Shown one piece after another: positions 11,870-25,200 of a stretch of 64,000 nucleotides of DNA. The notes below the pieces were generated by a model. That model had not been told where the DNA came from and did not search any database. It worked only from the letters and a program-made list of their open reading frames with translations. The first letter of the stretch is position 1. The number at the start of each line of letters is the position of its first letter. The stretch covers positions 5,474,251-5,538,250 of the forward strand of contig NC_058151.1 of assembly GCF_011075055.1 (NCBI RefSeq). The letters are read 5' to 3'. The stretch is from Mangifera indica. Taxonomy: Eukaryota; Streptophyta; Magnoliopsida; Sapindales; Anacardiaceae. A program made the position numbers and the translations under genes.

Positions 11870-12915
11870 GTAATGGTTTGTATATTCTTAAACTTGATAA
11901 TGAGATACTTAATATGTAAAATAAATAGATAAAAACAAATTATCTAAATGTCACATATCTGTGGCAATGCAAGCTAAACCACATAGGACCAAATCGTTTG
12001 TCAAAACTTCTTAAAGAATGAGTTTTGCAATCTTTTGACTTTAAGTCATATGATGAATGTGAATTATGCTTATTAAGCAAAATGGTCAAAACACCTTTCA
12101 CTGGACACAATGAAAGGGCATCTAAATTGTTAAAAATCATTCATAGCGATATGTATAGGTCTGTTACAATGTATGGCTGATGTAGGGAATCTTACTTTGT
12201 CACATTTACTAAATATTTAAATAGATATGACTATTTGTTTTTTATGAAACACAAGTCTAAATACTTTAAGAAATTCAAAGAATTCAAAAATGAAATGGAA
12301 AAGCAATTGGGAAAAACACTAAAATCCTCTAAAGATACATAAAAAAGAATGGGATAGTATTTTAACTTAACCCTTATAGGATACCCCAACATAATGATAT
12401 ATCTAAACAGAGGAATTAAACCTTAATGGTTATAATCAAATTCATAATGAGTTTTATAGATCTACCCTTGTCATTCTAAGGTTATTCTTTAAAAACAACT
12501 ACTTACACACTGAACCATGTCTTGTCTAAATTTGTGGACAAAACTTCATATAAGTTATGGATTATGCGAAAACCCAATCTGGATTACTTAAGGATTTAGG
12601 GTTGTAAAGCTTATATCAAGAAATAGAGTTCAAACAAGTTGAGCACTGAATCTAAAAAGTTTACCTTTGTAGGATGTAAGAAAAAAACTAAGGGTTATTG
12701 CTTCTACCACCCAAAAAAGCACAGCATCTTTGTTGCTCGAATTAGTGTCTTCTTTGATAGAAAATTCATTCTTAAGAGGACCAGCGGGAGGAAGAAAAAA
12801 CTTGATGAAGTTCTAGTACCATAAGATACCATAGATATTAAACATAAGGAAATACCAACATAAATGATTGATCATAGTGAGAAGATCACTCCACCTCAGG
12901 TGGAACATAGTAAAC
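11870..12915 (+). pseudogene. Ty1/copia integrase region, degraded
   Basis: A gag-pre-integrase/zinc segment reads 'LWQCKLNHIGPNRLSKLLKE' then 'CELCLLSKMVKTPFTGHNERA'. The integrase core start follows ('IHSDMYRSV', then 'YFVTFTKYLNRYDYLFFMKHKS'). At 12,639-12,824 comes the conserved post-integrase block 'VGCKKKTKGYCFYHPKKHSIFVAR'. The middle of the catalytic core (about 12,330-12,600) is riddled with stops. The coding sequence breaks off at 12,918 at a solo LTR and resumes with reverse transcriptase at 14,880. Confidence 0.8.
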
Positions 12916-12918
12916 TAA

Positions 12919-14730
12919 TGTAAAACCCCTCTTCAGATACATACCTCTAATGGGAATGTGACCTCAAGAGACATACACGACTGAACTATTTAAAATCATT
13001 AATGCATTTTTATAATCATAAAACATGCAAAAAGCTGATGTAATAAAAATAACTGCTTCATTAATCAAAATTCATAAAATAATAAGTATCTAAAAATCTC
13101 TAATATAAAATAACTGTATAAATCATAAGTAATCACTATGCCTAAAAATAGTATTAATAATAGTGATAGTTGTATGTCTAATAAAACTAAAATGCCACAA
13201 GTACCTTTTTCCCTTGCGTAGTTGTTTGTTGGATCCCTCGTATGCCTTACAACTCTCTTATACTTATAAAACATATGAAAGAAAATGTATGAGTAAAACT
13301 CAAAAAGTGTCGACCTTTTAGCACCTAAAATTAGTATAAATAATGGTGATAAAACTTATGTTCCATTCGTAAGCCGAATATGGTCACACTATGACACTTA
13401 AGTGCCCTAACATGGATTATCTATAGAAGCTGTAAAGACCTAAGCTGGAATCGACATAGCTTAAGCCTTAGTGAAAGCTACTGTTATGCCTTGCACATAT
13501 GCCAAACGACCTATTGGGCTAACTAACTAAGATACCTTGATCACACGAGAAAATCTCTAATAACAACTTCTTCCCTTACCATATAAGTTGATCAAAACTA
13601 CTGGCTAATCATCTAAGGATGACCCCTATCGTGGGTACATATGTGATGCATCTTATTGATCATGTGAAGAATATCTAATAGTTTATGACTTTCATCATAG
13701 ATTTAACTTGATCCAAGTTTGTGTCATTGTCTATGTAGTTGGGTACTTTCACTAAGTCTTCCACCTATATGTTTTCTAACCTATACCAGATTGTTTGTCA
13801 TGATCTAGAATTCATGCCCTAGGGTTTATACGCCATTCTGATCATTCTTTTTTATAGATCAACACTACCAACATGTATATAGAAGGTTCTAAACACCTTA
13901 GATCAAACTTTTTATACATTCAAACATACATGAAAGAAGCAATTTATACATCTTTAAGCATCACAATTCATCCATTCATCAAATTTATTATAGCAGCCTT
14001 AGGTATCACTACAGCACACATTTATTCCACTTCTCAAGCCTTGTTCAAAAGTCCTACCGATTTTGTAAGATACAATGATATAGATACATGTATTCAAGCA
14101 AATCAACCTTAAATTGATCACAGTAGCATATATGAACCCACATATTCATAATAACATATAATATATACATTTAATCTTTGACTATAACATAAATACATAT
14201 CATCCTATTAATCAAATCAGTAAGCACTATCATACATGAGTATATAACAGGATCAACAAGCCAACTTATCACTACAACTTGCGGATTCATATTAAACCCA
14301 CTAAGGGTTATCCCACTTACTTAGATTATGGTGAAAATGCTTTCTTTGCATAGCTACAATGATTTTGGTGATATATGGCGTTTCCTCAGGTGACAAAATT
14401 ACTTTTCTCTCCTCTCTTTCTCTCACTTTTTGCTTTTTACGACTGTGAATGATACCATGAGAGAACTAGGATTATCACATTTAATTTTAATTCTAGGATG
14501 CAATACGTAGACATGTATAGGTATACATAACTGTGTATCAAGTTGCATAACTAGAGCAACTTCTTATTTCATCGTGATCATAATTTAATCTAAAAGTTTG
14601 ACTTTTTGCTAACCACACAAGACGATGTATGTCTTCATACACAAGCGTGTACCTTTAAAAAATCATGAATTACAAATCTTAAAATTATGAAAAGATTAAA
14701 ATACCCTTAGACTTACTTGTGGGTGTTATA
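12919..14730 (-). repeat. Solo Ty3/gypsy LTR inserted in copia pol
   Basis: Begins TGTAAAACCCCTCTTCAGAT and ends GGGTGTTATA, giving imperfect terminal inverted repeats (TGTAAAACCC / TATAACACCC). Flanks are ACTAA (12,914-12,918) and ACCAA (14,731-14,735), a 5-bp target-site duplication with one transition. Copia pol sequence stands on both sides. Similarity of its start to 5507 and to the complement of 17,700-17,751 suggests minus orientation. Length 1.8 kb. No internal retrotransposon genes are present, so it is a solo LTR left by recombination. Reading frames within (such as 13,873-14,112) have no recognisable product. Confidence 0.75.
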
Positions 14731-14879
14731 ACCAATTAAACACACACAAGTGCTATAGAGGTTTAGCTAAGCATGCCACGAGCTAGAGAGATTCAATTTT
14801 CTTATAAGCTAGACAATGATATATTGGGTATTTATGATGACAAATGTATGACCTACATTGATGTTTGTTAAAATCCATA

Positions 14880-15490
14880 ATATGAGATATGGCTTAAGGC
14901 CATTAAATTTAAGATAGACTCCATGTACTAGAGCCAAGTATGGATTCTAGTAGATGTACCTGAAAGGGTAAAACTCGTATGATGCAAATAGGTTTTCAGA
15001 AAGAAAACCAATATGAAAGGTAATGTGCATACTTATAAAGCACTATTGGTTACCAAAGGTTTCACTTAAAAACATGGCATTGACTATGATGAAACCTTTT
15101 CGCCAGTTGTGACGCTTATGTTTATCTGGATTGTGCTTGCAATTACAACACACTATGACTATCAAATATGGTAGATAGATGGCAAGTACACCTTTTTGAA
15201 TGGTAACCTTATAAAGGATGTGTACATGGTATAACTCGATGGTTTCATTCTTGTTAGACAGGCTACAAGGTATGCAAGTTGCAGAGGTCCATTTATAGAC
15301 TCAACCAAGGTTCAAGAAGCTGAAACATTCATTTTGATAAAGTTATATGCAAGTTTGACTTTATCAAACATGAAAATGAACCATTTGTACATAAAAAGAT
15401 TAATGGGAGCATAGTTACAATTCTAATATTGTATGTTGATGACATATTGATAATTAGGAATGATGTTATAATACTCACACATATGTCCAA
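14880..15490 (+). pseudogene. Ty1/copia reverse transcriptase, degraded
   Basis: Reads 'YEIWLKAIKFKIDSMY', then (frame-shifted) 'FKRKTNMKGNVHTYKALLVTKGF' and 'HGIDYDETFSPVVT', the standard copia RVT_2 opening. It reaches the catalytic 'LYVDDIL' at 15,430-15,450 with both aspartates intact. Many in-frame stops occur. It continues the element interrupted at 12,918. The sequence ends just after YVDD where the large gypsy LTR begins, so the C-terminal RT and RNase H are not in the window or are lost. Confidence 0.8.
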
Positions 15491-17295
15491 GGGTATTTAT
15501 GCCATTTTGCCTTATGAATATGTTTATTTTTTTGTTTAGATGTTATTTTATGGATACACAACCATGTGGGTAAACACATGCCCATGTATGTGATAGAAAT
15601 GGCAAAATAGTATTTTCTTATATGATGAGTGAAAAATGGCTAAGTCTAGGAGACATACACACCTATGTATATTGGTGTACATGTCTGTGTATGGTCAACA
15701 CATTTGAATTTTATATAAGGATCAATTTCATAATTATTTTGAAAACCACAATTTTTAGGTAACAATATACATGCCCATGTATGGAAGGTACATAATTGTG
15801 TATCATGTGTTTTAGCTAAAATAAAATGACTTCAAATTTGTTCGGTTGATGTTTCACCATTTGTTCCAATCAACTAGAAAAAGACTTAAGAGTTTTAGTA
15901 AGCCTAAGAGCTAAGAGATGCACAAGTGTCATTGGAACCCACTCAGCCATATGAAGATTTACATTTGGACTTCGAAAGAGAGGTAAGTACAATAACTAAT
16001 TTGTTTATGAATTTCTTTGTAGTGACTCTTAATTGAAATGATGTATTGCTAAATATTTGGATCATTTGAATGGTAAAATTGTGTGGCTTATGGTGATTTA
16101 TTGATACAGATAATTGATGGTTTTAGTGTGTGACTTTCATTGCAATGAAATAGTTCAATTTTGCATGTATAATATATTGTTTATGATTGTAGGGTATTTG
16201 TTTAGTAATGTGATAAGAATTGTTGATATTTAGAGATTGAATAATTGCTAAAAGTATTATGTTGGTAATAGCATGATCATGAAAAGGATTTTAGTAAAAT
16301 GTTGATTTATTTACTAACCCAATTATGTGTCGTCAAATAGGAGAAACTTGATGATCTTGCATGTTGAGAGTTTTTTAGGTGTTTTAGGTCATATATGCTT
16401 ACTTAGTATGACTATGTGACTAAGAAATATGAATACAAGATTGTTGGAATGGATATTGCTAGCTGAAAAATGGTGGAGAAAGTGAAAATTAAATTTTAGA
16501 AAATATGCTACATATCCATATATGTTTGCATACACGTTTATGTATATTTAAGGGAGAATAGTTCCCTTATCAGGTTAGGCCACGAGTGTTTTAATTTAGG
16601 AATGCATATGTGCCCGTGTAGTATGGGGCACATGGTCATGTATGCCACCTTGGATTACATACTTATGTTAAGCATTTTCTGGTCATAGTAGGTAGGATTC
16701 ATATAACCCCGTGTATAGAGGACACAACCCCTTGTAAAATTAGGGAAATTGGAAAAGAACGCTTAAGGTGTTAGCAATGCTTATGCATGATAATACTAAT
16801 AACAATTTTACCCTTATGAGGAAAACCAAGGATAAGACCCTAAAAAAGGCAATATGAGATAAGGATTGTTATAGATATGCTCGACTATGTGGACAACGAC
16901 AGGAACCTGGATTAGAATGATTTGGAATTGAAAACTGAAACGATGTATTATTTTATTTTTACCAACAAGTTGTGTGTAGTATGGTTAGTGTAGTGTGGAC
17001 TCATCACCAAACTATATGTAGTGTGACTCATTACTATGCTATATGCAATGTGAGTTATCATTAAGCTGTGTGCAGTATGATTCTTTATCAAACTACATTC
17101 AAAATGATTATGCCACAAGCTATGTATAGTGTGATATGAAAGCATTAAGGCTAGTTTATGTGACTTTAGCTCGAAGCCCAATCGATATGTGCATAAGGTA
17201 CACTATATTGATGACATTTGGATATCATATTTTTCATTATACAACTGATATGATAAAATACCATAACTAGATAGGACATAAAATGATTTGACTTA

Positions 17296-17329
<34 letters not shown>

Positions 17330-17751
17330 TGCTATGTGTGTGGGTTTGAGAGGTCATCTACTTACTGAATGTGTTTCACTCATCATGTTCCTTTGTGATT
17401 TTTTAGGTAAGATCATTGAATAGTGGGACGATAACAGAGTTAGCAGGTCGACTTGAAACATTGCATAAATAGAGGGCATTTTAGTCATTTGCTTTTGTGG
17501 AAATGTCATTTATTGTATTTTTATTGAACATTTTTAGTAATTATTTTACATTGAATTTTCTTTTAGACACTGGCTTTAAATAATATTATAGATGATGTAA
17601 TTTTCTTTAAACTATTCTTTTTAGATTGTAATTTGTTATAAGTACCATTAATTCATTTATCGCTGTAAGTGTTTTTGAAATGTTTTAAGTTAACATGTCT
17701 TTTTGGGTATATATTTCAGGTAGGGGTATGTATCTAGGGAGAGGTATTATA
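15491..17751 (+). repeat. 5' LTR of the large Ty3/gypsy host element
   Basis: About 2.2 kb. From 15,717 onward it aligns with 42,003-43,970 in the same orientation (shared: 'caccatttgttcca', 'gtaagcctaagag', 'gcatgatcatga', 'gaaacttgatg', 'gattatgccacaagctat', 'catcttactgag'-type landmarks). It contains repeated 'acatgNccatgtat' palindromic motifs, usual in plant gypsy LTRs. Near 16,970-17,150 there is a run of degenerate units around 'agctatgtgcagtgtgactcatcac'. It ends GGTATTATA at 17,751, seven bases before a primer-binding site. The left end is inferred from where copia RT stops. Confidence 0.7.
17297..17329. repeat. (ATT)n microsatellite
   Basis: Eleven tandem TTA/ATT trinucleotides within the 5' LTR. 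The matching position of the 3' LTR (about 43,695) has no such run, so it arose after insertion. Confidence 0.95.
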
Positions 17752-17757
17752 CTTTTT

Positions 17758-17769
17758 TGGTATTAAAGC
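17758..17769 (+). other. Decayed primer-binding site of the gypsy host element
   Basis: TGGTATTAAAGC differs from TGGTATCAGAGC by one C-to-T and one G-to-A change. It lies directly after the 5' LTR and is followed by the same 'atgattttgg' seen after 4546. Confidence 0.7.
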
Positions 17770-17919
17770 ATGATTTTGGGAATCCAAACGTGTCTAGTAT
17801 CAGTATATGCGTAAGTAATTGAATATCACCTTATGCAAAACTTATCACTTTCGCACATCAACCATTATAAGTATTATTTAACGTATATTTGAGTTATGGT
17901 ATATATGTCTGAAGATGTG

Positions 17920-19037
17920 TGTGATTTCACAATAAGGAGATTTAAAAAGTTCAAAGGTAATGATTAAGGTGTCTCTACCCTAGAGGGTAGTCATGGTGAG
18001 ACATAAAGACAAACTTCTAGCGTAGATGTAGTGTTGTAGATTGATAGTTCTATTATTTGGTAAATTCTTTAATAGGTTATTTAGGAGAATCATAAAGCAT
18101 CTGAGAGTATGGCACATCTAATTAAGGTCTTTCTTATTATTAAATAACCATTACTTATGGATCTACTACCCTAGTAAGATAAAGTAGGTGAAGAGGGTGA
18201 AAGTATAACTATTATAGGTGGCAGTAGATGATAGCTTCATCCCATATATAGTTTGGCTACTAAACATCAACCTTCAAATTTTTGTAGTCGTATTAGGATA
18301 AGATCAATTCTAGTTAAAAAAAGGTTTGGGATAGTAGAGGACATCATGACTTTGTTTAAGATGATGGATTATGAGAAGGTCTGATATACCAGTCACTTAG
18401 TGAAGGACGTTGTGTGATACCCATTAGACTAATATGATGACATAGGCTAATTTCAAAAAAGCTTTCGAGAAATAGTACTTATCAATCAACATTCTATATA
18501 TCTAAACCTAAGAGTTTATCAATCTAAAGTAAACGCATACGTCTATCAAAGAATTTTCCACCTATCTCAATTTAGTTACCTACTATGCCTTAAAAATGGC
18601 TAGTACTAACAAAGGCAAGATAGAGATTTTCACCAATAGACTAAAATTTAACATCTCCAATGATATAATAATGGGAGATAAACCTCTCTAGTCTTATTTA
18701 TAGGTATTAAATAGAGCTCTAAGATCTAAGGCCATAAGATTGAGGATGGCCTAAGATAAAGGTATGATAGAGCAGTCCAGATCAGTAACCCTAGTCCCAA
18801 GGAATGATCAAGTTGTATCAGTGATAGCCAAGATGCTAGAAGTAAGAAGAGTTTTTAGTTCAAAGGATCTAGAAGAAAATAAAAGGGTAAGAAGTTTAGA
18901 CAAGATGAGTAACCATGATGAGAGGATCAATCGAGGCATGATGACCCTCTAACTTATCATTGGTGTGGGTGTAGACACACTAGTGATTGTGTAAGGTAGA
19001 AGTTATCCTACAAATACAAACAACTAGGTCACTTTGC
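17920..19037 (+). pseudogene. Ty3/gypsy gag, degraded, cut by a LINE
   Basis: The region between primer-binding site and LINE reads as a heavily broken gypsy Gag. Near 18,960-19,037 it ends in a CCHC zinc knuckle: 'CGCRHTSDCVR' followed by 'YKQLGHFA', the nucleocapsid module that binds element RNA. The LINE interrupts exactly in this knuckle, and the continuation ('LGHFAHKCMTT') is at 34,270. Stops and frameshifts occur throughout; the only longer frame (18,764-18,952) is in the basic linker before the knuckle. Confidence 0.7.
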
Positions 19038-19560
19038 AAAAAATAGCTTAAGAACTTAACATCACATTGTAAACTAAAACTCTCACATGATCTTTTACTT
19101 CCCTTTCTCTCTTCTTTTAGCTTACGTCCACCATTTTTATTCTTATTGTCCATCTGGTTGGTAGCTTTTCATGTTTTAACCCTCTAGTCTAATAACCCTA
19201 CTGGTAACCAATCATTGTTTGTCATTTGACTATATTCTTTTGGTGTGTTTTCTTCATTTGTGTCTGTGTTTTGGCCTTGGTGTTTTATCTGGCTTTTTAT
19301 TGTTTATTTTTTTGGAGTGTTTCTTGTTGGTGGCTACTTGGAGTTTCACCCCTATTATCTATGTTTCATGGTAAAGTTTGTCTAGTCTAGTGTTATAAGG
19401 TATTTCTCTGTGGTAAACGGTGTTGTGGCTTTCTTGATATGGTCTTGTGGTAGAATTCCCTACTATAGCATGGTGGTATGGTGGGTTTGTTTACTAGTGC
19501 TGTGTTGTTGGCTTCGTTTGTGGTGAGTGGGGTTATGATTGCTTATGATGTTCATTGTTG

Positions 19561-20526
19561 GGGAAAATGACTATTTCCCACCCATTGTTTACCCTTCTCA
19601 AACCTATACCCACGATAGATCAAAAAACACTTTTTCCACCTATGACCAAACTGTCGTCCATTTTTTCTGTTAAAAGGAGGGGTAAAATAGTCATTTTATT
19701 GTTTATATTAAAAAGTTATAAAATTTATTACTTTTCACCCCTATAGGTTTTAGAAACTAATATTTCACCTTTACTTAAATTTTTAAACTTTAAAAAGTAA
19801 TATTTTCACCCCCAAACCTAGGGTTTCCATAATTTTCAAAACAAAGTCGCCCCCCATAACTTTCAAAAATAGTAGTTTCATCCCTGTTCTTCAACTTTAA
19901 CTTTATCTTCCAACGTCGTCTCTAGCATCTCACCGGTCTCCTCCTTCTTCTGGTGCAACGAAGAGATCTTTATTTCCTTATTACATGGTACAACGAAGAG
20001 ATAGAGATCTCTTTGTCACACCACCGTACGACGAAGAGATCTCTCTTCATCGCTTCACCTAGACGATGAAGGACGACGCTTCATCATCTTTCATTGCTTG
20101 TTACATCATCCAGACACGACAATGAAGCGTCGTCCTTCGTCTATTCTTCTAGATCTGGATAATGCTTCATTGTCCAGATCTAAGAGACAAAAGGTCATCT
20201 TTCATCATCCTTTGTAGTCAAAGATAGGAGATCGATGGAATGCATCATTCGTCAGTGGTGGTCAGAGAAGGAAGCGAACCTTAGGGGTAAAATCTAAACT
20301 TTTCAAACTTTGAGGATGGGTTAAGGTGTTAGTTTTTAAAACCTGGAAGGGAAATGGTGAAATTTTAAAGTTTTGAGGTTTATAATTAAAATGATGATTT
20401 TACCCTTATCCCTAACTGAAAAAATGGATGGTAGTTTGGTTATGGGTGGAAAAAGTGGTTCTTAATCTACCGTGGGTATAGGTTTGAGAATGGGGTAAAA
20501 AATGGGTGGGAAATAGTCCTTTTCCC
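19561..20526. mobile_element. Foldback / long-TIR non-autonomous DNA transposon
   Basis: The left end (GGGAAAATGACTATTTCCCA...) and the reverse complement of the right end (GGGAAAAGGACTATTTCCCA...) match for about 140 bp with few mismatches, and more loosely for over 250 bp. Both arms share 'ctcaaacctatacccacg' and 'accaaact' blocks. The 966-bp element has no coding capacity. Its centre contains a second perfect inverted repeat (GAAGGACGACGCTTCAT / ATGAAGCGTCGTCCTTC, about 20,075-20,145), so the whole unit folds into a long hairpin. Flanks (ttcattgtt / ttattatta) are at best a strongly decayed 9-bp duplication. Long TIRs suggest a Mutator-like or foldback class. Confidence 0.8.
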
Positions 20527-20989
20527 TTATTATTATGCTCGATTATGTCTAGTCTAGTAGGTGCTCCATGTTTGCATCTTGGAGTAGGTGGTGTTTTTTC
20601 CTATGTTTATAGGTTTGAAGTTAACTAGGTGGTATCAGTCTATTGGTTTTAGCATGTCTTTACTTCCTGCATAAGGCATGTTTGCCATGGTGCTTGTGGC
20701 GTTTTTGGTTTTATTTGTGGTTATGAAGCTGACATGGAGTGAGGTTTTTAGACTTTTTTGGTCTCAGCCATATTTTACATGTACTGTCTCTTTGGTGTCT
20801 AGTGAACTTTATTTTCTTTATCACTCTGTTTTCGTCTGTTTTTTATTTTTATTTATTTCTTTCTAGGTTAGTTCCTACCATTTGTGTGAGAGATGATATC
20901 TCTTTGAACCTTTCTCCTTAGAGGTTGGTAATTTTTTTCCTAGTCTTCTACCTTAAACCAACAATGATTATCCATCTATGTGCCCTTAT

Positions 20990-21725
20990 AGCCAAACCAT
21001 GGAACAATTTATTTGAAAGGAATAAATCAACTTCAAGTATGGAATATTTTCCTCTTGCTAAGAAGAAATGTGCAAGCCGAGCTAATTGTTGTACCCCTTA
21101 TTAAAATAGTTAAAGAAGGAGCAAAGAGAAAGAAGACTGTACCATCAGTTTTTTCTTAGGAAAAAAGGGTCAATTTCCAGTGATGAAGAAGTACATAGAC
21201 AAAATGTGTTCTAGCTTGGGGCTTGTGAACATCACATCCAATGGGACAGGAATGTTTGCCTTGAGGCTTAGAAATAATGAAGATTTAATGAAAATTGTTA
21301 AAGAAGACCTTGGGTTGTTAGAGGGCAACCTTATTTTGTTCAAAAATGGAAGAAAAAGTTAGTAATGGTTACTAAAAATATTTAAAAAGTTGTTATTTAG
21401 GTTAAGATATTTGACATCCCTTTTGAGTATTAGAGCACCAAGAGTCTTGGTTATTTGGCTTATGGTCTTGTTAAACTTTTATACCTAGACTTGGTTACAA
21501 AAAAGGGTGCACAACTTAAGTTTGCCCAAATATGTGTTGAGATAAGAGTTGATAAAATGTTTCTGAACTTTATAGACTTTGTTCTTCCAAGTAGCAAAAG
21601 TATGGAACTTAAGCTTGAATATAACTGGAGATTAATAAATTACCTTGGATGTAACTCTTATGGGCATGAAATTGAGAACTGTAGAAATAGAGTGAAGAAA
21701 AGAAAAAAGCTAAGAATCTAGCCTT
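20990..21725 (+). pseudogene. LINE ORF1 (nucleic-acid-binding protein), degraded
   Basis: Starts around 'AKPWNNLFERNKSTSSMEYFPL', a familiar opening of plant L1 ORF1. It continues through 'FALRLRNNEDLMKIVKEDLGLLEGNLILFKNG' (DUF4283-like), then frame-shifts. At 21,455-21,721 it reads 'VKLLYLDLVTKKGAQLKFAQICVEI', 'FIDFVLPSSKSMELKLEYNW' and a zinc knuckle 'CNSYGHEIENC' with the first Cys of the usual pair replaced ('YLGCNSYGHEIENC'). ORF1 proteins coat LINE RNA. At least three stops or frameshifts. A basic Lys-rich region follows to about 22,240. Confidence 0.8.
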
Positions 21726-22250
21726 AAACTTTAACTAATGGCTAAGAAAGGAAAATTTACAAGGAGTTAAGAGTCTTAATTGAAAGAAGAACCAAAAGAG
21801 ATTTCAAAACAAATTTGGTCACCTTATGGAAGAAATCACTGTCAATGAAAAAGAGGAGTTAGTTAGTGTTGAGAAAGTTGATAAAGGCAAGAAAAGAAGG
21901 GAAATCAAAAAGGATTTAGCTAACCCAAAAGCAAATCAAAGTTTAACTAAATAGAAGTAAATAATTCAGAATATGCAAACTATGAAACCTAATGGCCTTA
22001 ATAAAATCGATAAAGATGGTAGCAAATAAGGTATCCCTATAACAAAACGACAGTAATTAGAAAAGAAAAAGCCCAAGAAGAGTCTTCGGATGTAGAAGAA
22101 CTTGAATCCTCTCAAGTTATCCCATTTGCAAAGTATTTCAAAGTTGATAAGAAAGACTAGGGTACTTCTAATATCAAAATAAACAAGCATTAAATAAAGA
22201 AGTTAGCCAAGAAAAGAAAGGACTCCTGATCTTCAAAAGTTGATGACGAT

Positions 22251-25200
22251 AAATATAGGATCTTGGAATATAAAGGGGTTTAATTCCCCCTTAAAGCAAA
22301 AAGAAATAAAGCTATTTGTATCAAGAAATAAATTTAAGATAGTTGTAGTGTTGGAAACAAAAACAGGGAATGAAAATATTGATAAAGTCAAGGTTAACTT
22401 GTTCAAGGATTAGGATTTCTTATGCAATAATGTTCTTCACTCGAGAGGTCTTATTTTGATAACATGAAATCAAAAGCTACTTCAGATTAAAGATATAGGT
22501 AGATTAACTCAAACAATCCATTTAAAGGTAAAAGACATCTCATCTTATGAGTTATTCTATGTTAACTTTATTTATAGCTTTAATGATTATGTTGATAGGC
22601 ATATTATGTGAGATGATATCAATCCTTATTCAAATAATATGCATAACCTTCCCTGGCTTATTATGTGGGACTCTAATATGGTGAAATCTAGAATTGAGAA
22701 GAAAGATGGGTCAGAAAGATGGGAACCTCATAATGATGATCTTAATAATTGTTGTACTTATTCTCACTTGGAAGACCTTAGATATATAGGATCTTTCTTC
22801 ACTTGGAATAGCAAGAATGAAGGTGATAGTCTTATTACTTACAAGTTGGATAGAATACTTGTCAATGAAGCTTGGTTGGATTAGTACTCGAATTTAATAG
22901 GAGTTTTTCTTCCTAATACTTTGTCAGACCATTATCCTAGTATTCTTCTTAGTGGTGACCAAAGTGCTAAAAGGAAAATTTATTTCAAGTTATTTAATTA
23001 TTTGACTAATCATTGAAATTTCTTACCTCTTATGGAAAGTGTTTAGAGGGAAAAAGTTAAGAGTAGTCCTATATTCCAACTTTATACTAAATGGAAGAAG
23101 GTGAAGGCTAGATTATAAAAGCTTAATAAGAAAGAGTTTTGGTGTATCTCAGAAAATGTAAAAGTGGCTAGAGAATCTCTTGAAAGCACTCAATCTCAGC
23201 TTGCTAACTTCCCACAAAATATAGGTTTGATTGAAAAAGAAATAACAAAAGCTTATGAGTATAAGAGGTTAAGTTGGATAAAAGAAGCTTTCATAAAGCA
23301 AAAGTCTAGAGTCCAATGGCTAAAGGAAGGTATTTCTTTAATTAAATGAAGGGGAGGTGTAATAGGAATGCCATAAGGATGAAGTGGTGCTCCATAAAAA
23401 GGAAAAGGTGAATAAAGAGATTGTTAGTTTCTTTAAAGAACCTCCTTCAAGGGCTAGCATATACTTTAAATGGAGAAGAGATTGATAAGCTTATCAACTT
23501 CAAGATCTTTTAAGATCAAGCCATAAAGATAGTGAGTGAGATGACTAATGAAGAAGTGGGGAATATGATTTTTACTATGAATAATAATAATGCCCCAAGG
23601 CTGGATGGCTTTGGTTCTCTTTTCTACAAGAAAGCTTAGATTACTATTGGGAAAATGTCATTATGGTTGTGAAAGATTTCTTTACTTTGGGATACATGCA
23701 AGGGAGTTAAATTGCACCATCTTAGATCTTGATCCAAAGTGTGTTAACCTTACTTATTGTAAGGATTTTCGGCCTATATCTTGTTGCAATACCATAAATA
23801 AATGTATTACTAAGGTATTAGCAATAGAATTACAAGGATACTTCCTAACTTTATTAAGAAAACTCAAGCGACTTTTGTAGAGGTAAGCAAGATTAGTGAC
23901 AACATCTTATTATGCAAAGAGTTCATGCATAAGTATGATAAAGTGATCAAAAATCATATAAAGTGTGTTACCACAGTGGATCTTCTTAAAGCCTATGATA
24001 TGGTAAGTTATGACTTCTTAAAGGTGGTGCTTAGAGCTATTGGCCTCTACCCCATACTGGTTATTTGGATTATGATTTGTGTTATAACTCTTTACTTCTT
24101 GGTTAGTGTGAATGGGGAGCTTTAAGGCTTTTTTAAAAGTTCAAGAGGTCTTAGGCAAGGGAATCCTATCTCCTCTTACCTATTTGATATTATTATGGAA
24201 GTCCTTTTTCCTGAATTATGCAAAAAAAGGCTATAAAGGAAAATTTTTGCTATCATTGGATATGTAGTGAGGTTAAGGTGACCTATCTTTACTTTGCAAA
24301 AGACCTTCTTTTATTTTGTAAAGCTGATTTGAGGGTCAATAATGTTATCAAGCAAGCTCTAAATCTTTTCCACTTTTGGGCTAGTTTAAAGGCTAATGAA
24401 ACAAGAGTTGTATATTCTTTTTTTGGGTCTTTTATAGAGAAAAAGACATCATCTTGGGCTATTTGTAATTTAAAATGGGTTTTATTCCTCTTTTTGTTGA
24501 CCTTGGTATTACCGTGATTACTTTTAAGCTTTTTTATAGAGATTGTAAACCGTTGATTGATAAAATTCTTAGGAGAATATTTTCTTGAAAAAACAAGCTT
24601 CTTTCTTACGTGACTTGATTAATGCTAATTAAGTATATTCTTTTTAGTGTGTAAATATACTGGGCCTCCATCTTTATTCTTCCTTTAAGGGTTCTCAAGG
24701 AGATTGATACAAAGCTAAAGGCTTTTTTTTGGAAAGGTGTGGATTTGAATAGGAGGAAAGCTAAAGTAGCTTAGGAGAAGATTTATTTGCCTAAAAATAA
24801 GGGTGGTCTCGAACTCATAAATAGTATGGAATGGAATAAGGTAGCTATGATAAAGCACTTATGGAAACTATGTCAAAAATCTAATCCTTTTTTTTGGGTT
24901 GATTGGGTAAAAGCCTTTAGAATTAAGAACAAATGCTCATGGGAAATGAAAGCTTCAGTTAATAGCTTTTGGATTTGGAAGAAAATTATTAAGATGAAAG
25001 AATTTATGAAGAGTAGGATAAAAGTTATTATAGGCAATGGTGAAAAAACTTTGCTTTGGAAGGAGTATTAGCACCCTTTTGGCCCCTTAATGGAAAGATT
25101 TAGTTTTGGGAAATGTTATTATATTGGCCTTGGTGAAAATTGTAAGGTGGAGAACATTATAAATGGTAATAATTAGAGATGACCCTCAGTAAGCAGAATC

